Shown here piece after piece: positions 50,402 to 59,600 of a stretch of DNA of 64,000 nucleotides. The notes below the pieces were generated by a model, which was not told where the DNA came from, did not search any database, and worked only from the letters and a program-made list of their open reading frames with translations. This stretch comes from Symbiodinium natans (Eukaryota; Sar; Dinophyceae; Suessiales; Symbiodiniaceae): the NCBI GenBank assembly GCA_905221605.1, contig CAJNDS010002523.1, forward strand, positions 1,461,606 through 1,525,605. Direction: 5' to 3'. Positions within the stretch are counted from its first letter, which is position 1. Each line of letters starts with the position of its first letter. Made by a program: the position numbers and the translations under genes.

Positions 50402-50760
50402 GCCTCTGGCTTCGTGACTTTCATCTCGCTCAGGAACCTCGCGATCGTCCTGGCAGGATCCCCCCCATGTTCTGGGCCGTTGAGTTCACTGCTAAACCTT
50501 GGTAGCCCAGTCACCATGTTATAAACCCTAAACCCTAAACCCTAAACCCTAAACCCTAAACCCTAAACCCTAAACCCTAAACCCTAAACCCTAAACCCTA
50601 ATAATAAGGGCACCCCTTTTTTGGTTGGTGATTTTATAAGGGAAGCCATAACCAAAAAAGAGGGTAAAGGGCTGGGCTACCAAGAAACTGTAAGGCAACT
50701 TCCATGGAAACTCCGCGAAATAGTTGGCTTACTTTCTTTACAGAAAGGCCAAGCAAGTAA
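50402..50760 (-). CDS. Two joined exons of an unknown gene around an introner-like element
   Basis: Upstream exon (to 50689) reads LLGLSVKKVSQLFRGVSMEV then ALQ; downstream exon from 50497 reads FSSELNGPEHGGDPARTIAR then FLSEMKVTKPE. The intron 50498-50688 is a TIR element with GT donor from the GTTT target copy and CCAAG acceptor, carrying a telomere array inside it. The joined frame EVALQFSSELNG is continuous. The opposite strand of the downstream exon is also open, but it does not join across the element. No family recognised. Confidence 0.55.
50498..50684. mobile_element. Family-B introner-like element with CCCTAAA array inside, flanked by AAAC
   Basis: CTTGGTAGCCCAGTCACCATG ... GCTGGGCTACCAAG; flanks AAAC at 50494-50497 and 50685-50688. 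The array (about 50521-50600) splits the family word ATATTAGAATAAGGG. Gene-strand intron 50498-50688, donor GT, acceptor CCAAG. Confidence 0.92.
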
Positions 50761-51241
50761 TGTCAGAAACGCTGGGTCCTGACGGCCTCAACATGAAACT
50801 CACAGAATACCACTCATATGGTACATCGCAGTTCTTTTAGGACAAAACTTCCATGTGCACAAAATATGACGCAAGAGCAGGGGGACCTTATTCCCAAATC
50901 CCAAACAAATCCTTAACCCTAAGCCCCAAACCCTCACTGACTGAATTGTCCATTGGGGACATGAATCATCCTCTTATAGTGCTTGTAGCACACTCAAAAG
51001 TTGCCTGTTCGGCTCCTGAGAAACCCTGAGCCCTCCACCCTGTAACCCAACAACTGCAAAAAAAAACATCCAACCCCCAACCATTTAGAGTTTAGGGTTT
51101 AGGGTTTAGGGTTTAGGGTTTCTAAGCCTAAACCCTAAACCCCAAACCCCGCTCAGAATAGGAAGCCTTACACCCTGCAACCAACAAACCCAAACCCGAA
51201 AAACCCTAGTGCCCCAAAGCCTGAAACCTTAGGTTTCAGGC

Positions 51242-51358
51242 TGGGTAGCCCAGTTGCCATTTGATGAACCCTTCTGAGGGCTATAGGGCCCAGGGCTGCG
51301 CTTCACGCTTGTTTAGAGAACCTGGAACCCAAACAGGGCAAAAGGCTCCACTGGGCTA
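51242..51358. mobile_element. Family-B element, divergent copy
   Basis: GGGTAGCCCAGTTGCCATTTG ... GGCTCCACTGGGCTAACC, inverted ends; the interior is more GC-rich than in other copies. Confidence 0.65.
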
Positions 51359-51559
51359 ACCACCCCAACAAAATAACGACTAACCTGCAACAACCAACCA
51401 CTGTAAAACCCCAAAGCCCTAAACCGCCTAAAACCCTAACACCCTAGTGCAACAAACCCTGAACCCGAAGCCCTAAACCCCAAACCCTAAACCCTAGACT
51501 CTAAACCCTAAACCCTAAACCCTGAACCCTAAACCCTAAACCCTAAACCCCTAAACCGC

Positions 51560-51650
51560 ACGCGGCCTCATGTCCATCGAGGCGGTGGCATGCCTCGAGC
51601 GCTCGGCGACCTTCAATCCGGGGTGCCAATTTTGCTTTGGGACTTTCAAA
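51560..51650. other. Unique patch open on both strands
   Basis: Plus reads RGLMSIEAVACLERSATFNP then GCQFCF; minus reads NWHPGLKVAERSRHATASMD. Likely an exon, but the strand is undecided; neighbouring genes favour minus. Confidence 0.3.
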
Positions 51651-52065
51651 GAAGGTTTAGGGTTTGGGGTTTAGGTTTAGGGTTTAGGGTGTAGGGTGTA
51701 GGGTTTAGGGTTTAGGGTTTAGGGTTTAGGGTTTAGGGGTTAGGGGTTAGGGGTTAGGGTTTAGGGTTTAGAGTGTACACTTGGCTGCACTTAGGAGGGT
51801 AGCTATAAATTAAACTTTTAGCGGCCTTACTAGGAAACCCAATAAACCCAAAAAGGCTACGGATCTAAAGGTACAGTAAAGCACCACAAAGTACGTAGAC
51901 CGCCTTTTGCGAGTGTACCTTGCTCGCACACCCCAGTAGACCTAAACACCCTAAACCCTAAACCCCAAACCCTCGTACGTCCTACCGCACCATCGACCGT
52001 GACAAAAGCACGCTTTGGCCGCTAATTGGAGCTTTGAAGCTGCAACCCTAAACCCTAAACCCTCA

Positions 52066-52205
52066 ACTCCCTAAACCCTAAACCCTAAACCCTAAACCCT
52101 AAACCCTAAACCCTAAACCCGAAACCCGGAAACCCTAAACCCTAAACCCTAAACCCTAAACCCTAAACCCTAAACCCTAAACCCTAAACCCTAAACCCTA
52201 AACCC
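52066..52205 (-). repeat. Interstitial telomere array
   Basis: About nineteen CCCTAAA units with one CCCGAAACCCGG variant. Confidence 0.95.
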
Positions 52206-52549
52206 TAGCTGTTCCTGGAAGCACCTTGGCAAACCCAAGGCCTCAGAAACAAAGCCAACTGAGACGGAAGATTTGCCTCAAGAACAACCTCAATCCTAAA
52301 TGCCAACCCTAAATCCTGAAACGGAAACCACAAACCCTGAAGCCCCAAATCCTAAGTCCTAAACCCTAAAGCTCCAAAGCCCTAAATCCCTACACACCGT
52401 AAAGGTCTCAAACCCCAAAACCCCAAATCCTAAAACCCCAAACCCTAAAAATTCTCAAACCCTAAAACCCTGAAACCCCAAACCCTAAAACACTCAAACC
52501 CTGAACCCTAAAACCCTAAACCCTAAACCCTAAACCCTGAAATCTCCAC

Positions 52550-52622
52550 GCCTTCCCCTTGGAGAGCGAACGGTACAAATCCACCGGAGTCTTCGACTCA
52601 ATGCTCTCCTGCGGCTCGAGGA
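52550..52622 (-). CDS. Exon or exon relic with repeat module 'SIESKTPVDLYRSLSKGKAW'
   Basis: The minus strand reads ESIESKTPVDLYRSLSKGKA then W. The 'ESK..V...LS.GK' spacing resembles the 53.8-kb module. The plus strand is also open. Fourth member of the local module set. Confidence 0.33.
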
Positions 52623-52795
52623 TTTTGGGTTGTTTAGGGTTTCCCTTTAAACCCTAAACCCTAAACCCTAAACCCTAAACCCTAAACCCTAAACCCTAGG
52701 GTTTTTAGGTTTCAGGGTTTAGGGCTACGTTAAGAATATCGGAACCGAAGGAACATGATTCCCAAACATGGGCGGCTCAGACAAACCCTAAACCC

Positions 52796-52910
52796 TGAAC
52801 CCTGAACCCTGAACCCTAAACCCTAAACCCTAAACCCTAAACCCTAAACCCTAAACCCTAAACCCTAAACCCTAAACCCTAAACCCTAAACCCTAAACCC
52901 TAAACCCTAA
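52796..52910 (-). repeat. Interstitial telomere array
   Basis: About sixteen units; the first three are CCCTGAA variants, then perfect CCCTAAA. Confidence 0.95.
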
Positions 52911-53084
52911 GCTTGAGCCTTGAGCCTAGTTTCAAAGGGTTTCGGTTTAGGGCCTCCGCGGCTTTACAGGGTTTAGGTTTAGGGTCCTAGTTTTGGGGCT
53001 TGGGGCTTGGGGTTTAGGGTTTAGGGTTTAGGGTTTAGGGTTTAGGGTTTAGGGTTTAGGGTTTAGGGCTAGGCAAGTCTCCTT

Positions 53085-53165
53085 GCCCTGGCTCAGCTGC
53101 TTCAAGACGTAGAAGAGTCTCGACTCGACGCTTCTCTGGACGTCGCTGGAGCCGAGGCTGTCCTT
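53085..53165 (-). CDS. Exon with repeat module 'SVESRLF...QLSQGKET'
   Basis: The minus strand reads KDSLGSSDVQRSVESRLFYV then LKQLSQGKETCL. It is clearly related to the modules at 53.8 and 53.48 kb at both nucleotide and protein level. The plus strand is also open here (ASLLALAQLLQDVEESRLDA), so strand was chosen by the joined exon at 53.8 kb. Confidence 0.4.
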
Positions 53166-53474
53166 AGGGTTTAGGGTTTGGGGTTTAGGGTTTGGGGTTT
53201 AGGGTTTGGGGTTTAGGGTTTGGGGTTTAGGGTTTCGGGGTTAGGATTTAGGGTTTAGGGTTGGGGAGCTTAGGAGTTATTTAGGGCACAAACAACAAGT
53301 CAGAACGGCAAACTCATGGGGAGCCCCCCTCTTAACCTTTAAGCCCAAAACCCCTGAACCAGTTTTGAGGTTTAGGGTGTCGGGTTCGCGGTGATAGGGC
53401 TAGAGGCTTAAATTAAAGTTTCAGGGTTGTCGGGGGGTTGGGGTTTGGAGTTAAATCCTGAACCACAAAATGCT

Positions 53475-53595
53475 AAGAACGACGAAGTCTCTTTGCCCTG
53501 GCTCAGCTGCTTTGACTGCCTGACGAGCTCCCCACTCCGTTGGGGATCGCTGGACCCGCTGTCCTTGCACAGATCTGAAGAGATGAAAGACTTGA
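53475..53595 (-). CDS. Exon or exon relic with repeat module 'SKQLSQGKET'
   Basis: The minus strand reads CKDSGSSDPQRSGELVRQSK then QLSQGKETSS, matching the 53.1-kb module (KDSLGSSDVQRS...QLSQGKET) with a gap in the middle. May be a functional module or a decayed copy. Confidence 0.35.
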
Positions 53596-53784
53596 GTTCC
53601 GAAGTTAACCCTGCACCCTGCCCCCTAAAACCCTTCAACCCTAAAACCCTAAAACCCTAAAACCCTAAGGCTCAAAAACCCTAAACCCTAAACCCTAAAC
53701 CCCATTAAGGATGACGTATCCGAAGCCCTAAACCCTAAACCCTAAAACCCTAATACCCAAACCCTCCAAATCCTGACCGAGCCA

Positions 53785-54060
53785 AGTCTCCTTCCCCAGG
53801 CTCAAATCAAGGCTGAACTGCTTGCGAAGAGTGGGGGAAGTTAACGTCTTCGACTCGACAAGCTCTCCTTGGTAGCCCGGGTTTAGGGTTTAGGGTTTAG
53901 GGTTTAGGGGTTAGGGTTTAGGGTTTAGGGTTTAGGGTTTAGGGTTTATGAGAATACCCCTCTGGGTTGGCGCTGTTTGTAAAGAAAAGAAGGGCAAAAT
54001 GGTACCACTGGGCTACCAAGTCTCTGATATGATTCATCTGATCCTGAGCCACCAGAGTGA
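53785..54060 (-). CDS. Two joined exons carrying an 'ELVESK...SLGKETW' repeat module
   Basis: Upstream exon (to 54025) reads TLVAQDQMNHI; downstream exon from 53867 reads RELVESKTLTSPTLRKQFSL then DLSLGKETW. The intron 53868-54024 is a TIR element with GA donor (GAGA target copy) and CCAAG acceptor, and holds a telomere array. Related modules lie at 53.48, 53.1 and 52.56 kb. Protein family unknown; possibly a repeat protein or a set of decayed exon copies. Confidence 0.5.
53868..54020. mobile_element. Family-B introner-like element with TTTAGGG array inside, flanked by TCTC
   Basis: CTTGGTAGCCCGG ... CACTGGGCTACCAAG; flanks TCTC at 53864-53867 and 54021-54024. Array at about 53880-53948. Gene-strand intron 53868-54024, donor GA, acceptor CCAAG. 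Confidence 0.92.
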
Positions 54061-54204
54061 GGACCCTGTTTAGGGTTTAGGGTTTAGGGTTTAGGGTGTG
54101 GGGTTTAGGGTTTAGGGTTTAGGGTTTAGGGTTTGGGGTTTAGGGTTTAGGGAAAGACTACTTCCGGAAGCCCGGAAACCCTGACCCTACACGCCTTCAA
54201 AGCA

Positions 54205-54312
54205 AAGCTCCTACTCCTACTCCTGCTCTTATTCCCTGCTCGTGAAGTATTCCTGCTGCTGCTAGGCATACTCTTACTCCGACTCCTACTTCGACTCTAC
54301 TGCGAGCTACTA
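54205..54312. repeat. Degenerate (CTCCTA)n repeat
   Basis: CTCCTACTCCTACTCCTGCTC and similar words over about 110 bp. Confidence 0.8.
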
Positions 54313-54889
54313 CTCATGGGTTATACCTAGGTACCAGAGTAGCCTTCGAAAAAAGCAGGGCTTATAAGCGAGCCTAACCCGATAGCAGGGACTGACGGGC
54401 TGCTGCGGGTGCTAAGTTTAGGGCTTTAGGGTTTAGGGTTTAGGGCTTAGGGTTTAGGGTTTAGGGTTTAGGGACTCTTTGCCTCATGCGCGAGGAGACA
54501 CAGGGGGCTAAGGCTGTAGGTTCCATCTCGACAGCTTCCCAGTCTCCCAAAAACCATAACTCCACATACTCAGCTACCCAGATGCCTGCCTTTAAAGTCT
54601 AAAAAATCGGGTTTAGGGTTTAGGGTTTAGGGTTTGGGGTTTAGGGTTTAGGGTTTTAGGGTTTAGGGGACAGTTCGAGGGCGGGGGCCTAAACCCAAAA
54701 CCCCCAAAGAATCCAGCCCAAACAACTCCAGGCAACAATCTGAGTGTGGCTATGCGGACCCTTGATCTGGTCCCTTACCTGCTGTAAAGCCCCAAACGGT
54801 ATACCCTAAACCCTAAACCATAAACCTTAAACCCCAAACCCCAAACCCTAAAACCTAAACCCTAAACCCTAAACCCTAACCCTAAACCC

Positions 54890-55032
54890 TAAACCCTTCT
54901 GAAGTATGAGCCCTTGGGTTGAATAGGGTCTATAAGGGGTATATAAGTGGTCCCCAAAGTTGAAGAACCCTAAACCCAAAGGGTTCCCCCTTTAATTTAA
55001 GGGCCCATACTAAGGGACCACGTAACCCTAAA
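54890..55032. mobile_element. TIR element of the CATGGTCCC family, telomere units inside
   Basis: TTCTGAAGTATGAGCCCTTGG ... GGGCCCATACTAAGGGACCACGTAACCC. The interior has GGGGTATATAAGTGGTCCCC, matching 6527 and 39960. Confidence 0.6.
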
Positions 55033-55390
55033 CCCTAAACCCTAAACCCTAAACCCTTAACCCTAAACCCTAAACCCACACCCTAAACCCTAAACCCTAA
55101 GCCCTAAACCGTGCAATGAACCCGAAGAACCAAGGGGCCGTGTGATCCATCTCAAACTGGCTGCTGGGGCTACCGGGCTACCCAATAACGGTGCACTCCT
55201 AGGAGCTCTGAAGAACTTTAGGGCTTAGGATCATGTAGGGTTTAGAGTCTATGGTTTAGGGCTTTATGGTTAGGGTTTCGGGTTAGCGTAGGCGTTTTTG
55301 GGTTGGAATACGAGGCTCCAGGGGCTGTAAAGTTGAAGGTTGGTATAGGGTTTATAGATTGTAGGGTTTAGGGTTTAGGGTTTAGGGTTC

Positions 55391-55495
55391 AGGGTTAACA
55401 ATAGAAAGGCCCACAGCCACATTCTGCATTCCTGGACTAGTCTTTTGGCGTCCGTCGCTGAGCCAGCCGCGGCATGCAAAAGTTGTGAGTTCCTA
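55391..55495 (-). CDS. Candidate exon, unknown gene
   Basis: The minus strand reads NSQLLHAAAGSATDAKRLVQ then ECRMWLWAFLL. It lies downstream of the last PFOR exon found, but I could not match it to PFOR. Weak evidence. Confidence 0.22.
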
Positions 55496-56398
55496 AACCC
55501 TAAACCCTAAACCCTAAACCCTAAACCCTAAACCCTAAACCCTAAACCATCATCCCGAAACCCTGGACCGAGTTTGTTTGTGCGTTCTTTCGTCTAAAGT
55601 TGAGAAGGGTGTTTGGGGTTTTGCTTGGGGTTTTCAAGGGCGTTTAGGCTTTAGGGCATTTAGGGGTGTTCCTAAGCCCCCTAACCCTAAACCCTAAACC
55701 CTAAACCCCCTTAGACCCCTTAGACCGCCTAGACCCCCTCAACCCCAAACCCCCTAACCCTAAACCCTACGCCCTTTGCCGCACCTATGCTTCCCTCAGC
55801 GCGTAGGAGACCCGCAGGCCCCCTCGACATGGGTTTAGGGTTTAGGGTTTAGGGTTTCGGGTTTAGGGTTTAGGTTTCGGGTTGTTTAGCGAAAGGCTTA
55901 TGACGGGTTTTTAGGGGCTATGGGGTTTAGGGGTTTAGGGTTTAGGTTTAGGGACTTGTCCAATTTGCGGCCATCTTTTTGGCTAACCCAACTTAAGGGG
56001 CGTTATGGACCCTAAACCCTAAACCCTAAACCCTAAACCCTAAACCTAAACCCCACACACACAAGTGAACATGTCTCAGAGGACCTAGAGCTTATAGGGC
56101 TTGGGCATCAGTGTTGTCCATCCCCTTGACAGCTCAGAACCCTAACCCCTGAACTAAGCACCCAAACGCCAAACCCCAAACCCCAAACCAAAAACCCCAG
56201 GATCCTAAACATCCAGCCCGAGTAAACCCTAAACCAGACCTCAAGGACTCAAGGCCACTAAACCCCAAACCCCCTGAACGCTAAACCCCAAACCCTAATC
56301 CCTGGTTTAGGGTTTAGGGTTTAGGGTTTAGGGTGTAGGGTTTAGGGTTTAGGGTTTAGGGTTTGGGGTTTAGGGTTTGGGGTTTAGGGTTTAGGGTT

Positions 56399-56478
56399 TC
56401 AGCATTCCTGAGTATGATCCCCTTAAACCCATCTAAGGGAACACATACAACGTCTCAAGGGCCCACCGATCTAGAGAA
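56399..56478. mobile_element. Family-D element, decayed copy in a PFOR-side intron
   Basis: TTTCAGCATTCCTGAGTATGATCCCCTTAAACCCATCTAAGGG and CTCAAGGGCCCACCGATCTAG match the 21327 and 40514 copies with several changes. Confidence 0.6.
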
Positions 56479-56616
56479 CCCTAAACCCTAAACCCTAAAC
56501 CCCTAAACCCTAAGCCCTACACCCTAAACCCTAAACCCTAAACCCTAAACCCTAAGCCCTACACCCTACACCCTAAACCCTAAACCCTAAACCCTAAACT
56601 CTTAGAACGTCCTTCT

Positions 56617-59600
56617 TGTGGATGGCCAGGTAGTTGCAACCGGCATCGATCAGGTAGCCTCGGGTATTACTTGTGCAGAACCTAGAAGGTTTAGGGTTTA
56701 GGGTTTAGGGTTTAGGGTTTAGGGTTTAGGGTAGTTCCATGGTCCCTTATCACAGGCCCCCAAACGGGGTACCCTTATATAGCCCCTTATATACCCTATA
56801 AAACCCAAGGGCCCATACTTCAGGACCCTTTGACAGGAGGCAAGGGACCATGGAACTACCTTAAACCCTAAACCCCAAACCCTAAACCCTACACCCTACA
56901 CCCTAAACCTTCTAGACCCGAGAGAAACCTACGAATGAAAACGGGTGCCCTGTTTGGCTTCAAGGGGCTTCATAAACGGGAAACCGAAGCCTAAAGGTTT
57001 AGGGTTTAGGGTTTCAGGGCTTAAGGGCACACTCCAGGTCATAGTTCTGTTCAGGGTTCAGGGTTCAGGGTTCAGGGTTCAGGGTTCAGGGTTCAGGGTT
57101 CAGGGTTTAGGGTTTAGGGTTTAGGGTTTAGGGTTTAGGGTTTAGGGTTCAGGATTCAGGGTCTAGGACTTTTAGGGTTTAGGGAGCTACGTTTTCAGGG
57201 TTCAGGCTTCTGGGGTCTAGGGTTTACTAAGAATTGTCTGGACATGGCCATGAATGTCCTGGAGTCCTGCATACTGTCTTAGGCTAAGCGCAAAGCCAAC
57301 TAAGAAACTGAAGCATAAATCTCACCAAAAAGGACTAAGAGACTGACAGCAAAGCCTCAACCCCCTCCTACAAACACGTTCCCTTGAGTTCACCCTAAAC
57401 CCTTAATAAACCCCAAACTCCTAAAACCTAGCCCTAGGGCCGACAGGGTTTCGAAATGGAGGGTCTCAAACCCGAACCCTAACCCCCAAGCCCCACACCC
57501 CACACCCCAAACCCTAACCCTAAACCCTAAACCCTAAACCCCAACCCTAAACCCTAAACCCTGAACCCTGAACCCTGCCCCAAACCCCAAACCCTAAATG
57601 AGCCCTAAACCCCGAACCTCTCATGGTTCACTCCAAGCCTGCTTGTTTCCGAAGGTCTCCGCCCTTCAAGCGCCCTTATTCTCTGTTTCCGATACACCTA
57701 GACCCTAAACCCTAAACCCTAAACCTAAACTTTACACCCCAAACCCTAAACCCTAAACCCTAAACCCTACACCCTAAACCCTAAACCCTAAACCCTAAAC
57801 CCTGAACCCTGAACCCTGAACCCTAAACCCTAAACCCTAAACCCTGAACCCTGAACCCTGAACCCTAGAGCTGCTGGACCAGTGGCTTCCCTTGATGGGC
57901 TCAGGCCCAAATCGGAGGTGAGAGATCGTGACGCCGCCTTTCGCTTTAGGGCTTGGAGTTTTGGGTTCATCAACCTTCGGATACCTTATAACACCCTTAA
58001 CCTTAACCCTAAACCCTCTCTACCATATATATACATATATCTAAACCTTAGTTGGATTTCAGAATAAGGCCGCTTTATGTTCAGAATAAGGGCCGCTTTG
58101 TTTTCAGTATAAGGCCGCTTTATTTTGAGAATAAGGCCGCTTATTTTCAGAATAAGGCCTCGGACCCGTAGGGTTGTACCCTTGGGTTTGGGGACGCTTT
58201 GTAAAAAAAACTCTCTAGGGGTATAGAAGGGCCATATTCAGAGTGTATTAGGGGAACCTTTGGGGCCTAAACCCTAAACCCTAAACCCTAAACCCTATAC
58301 CCTATACCCTAAACCCTAAACCCTAAACCCTAAACCCCCAAAGCCTTGACCTCTCCAAGAACTTGGGATGCCTGACTTCAGCGCGTCGTACTTGAAGTAC
58401 CCCTGGGCATAGAGCGGCGTGTTCCTTGGCCGTTGGCTGCAAGTTAAACCCTTAGGGTTTAGGGTTTGGGGTTTAGGGTTTATGTAAACCTGCAAGTTGC
58501 AAGGTGACAAGTCTCCCTGATTGCTACACACCGGTGCTTTTTTGGGTGGGGGCTGGGAGGCTTGCCCTAAACCCTAAACCCTATCCCCTAAACCCTAAAT
58601 CCTAAACCCTAAAAACCCCCAACCCCAGGAGTCTTGGGCCTCCGACGCGAGAAGGCCCTAGGCCCTGAACCCTGAACCTTTCAAAAGGAACCAGAGGGAT
58701 GTGAGGGCCCGACCCCCAAAAAATAAAGAGAAACTTCATTTAGGGTTTAGGGTTTAGGGTTTAGGGTTTAGGGTTTAGGGTTTAGGGTTTAGGGTTTAGG
58801 GTTCGGGGTTCAGGGTTCAAACGGTGAGGGCGCCCTCCCAAAACACACCCCTGGTTCCTTATGAGTTTCGGGGCATGAGGGGACCCCAGTTCATGTGCTT
58901 AAGGTTCAGGGTGTAGGGTTCGGGGGGAGCGCAAAGGTTTATACCCTTTAAAGGGTTACATGGAGCCTAACTCCCTATGTTCCCACGGAGAGCCTGCAAG
59001 GTTTGAAAGATTCCACCGGCCAACGACGCAGAAGCTGCAGGAAGCCCTTCTAAGCCACCACTCGAAGTACCACTCGAAGTACAGAATCTGCCCCAAACCC
59101 AAAGCCCTAGAAAAAAGGGACAGGAGGGTACGACTGGGGAGTCGAAGCACCACGAAGGCATACACGCTTCATGTAGGGTTTAGGGTTTAGGGTTTAGGGT
59201 TTAGGGTTTAGGGTTTAGGGTTTAGGGTTTAGGGTTTAGGGTTTAGGGTTTAGGGTTTAGGGTTTAGGGTTTAGGGTTTAGGGCTTGGGGTTTAGGGCTT
59301 AGGGTTTAGGGCTTAGGGTTTAGGGTGTAGGGTTTAGGGTTTAGGCTGAGGGCTTGAAACCCGAAATGGTCTAGACATCGAAATCCACTATTATTTACCT
59401 GCTCCTGATTTTGGGGGTATAAGGAGACCTTCATCGTAGTCCCCTATAAATGAGGCCCATGTATACCTGATATAGTCCCTATATACCTAAGTAGCCCCTA
59501 AATAATCCCCTGACCCTAAACCCTAAACCCTAAACCCTAAACCCTAAACCCTAAACCCTAAACCCTAAACCCTAAACCCTAAACCTCCCCCAAATAACCC

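Noticed and set aside
58956-59190. Three overlapping frames of 64-76 codons
   Set aside because: Open on both strands without recognisable sequence; lies within a PFOR intron and does not fit PFOR.
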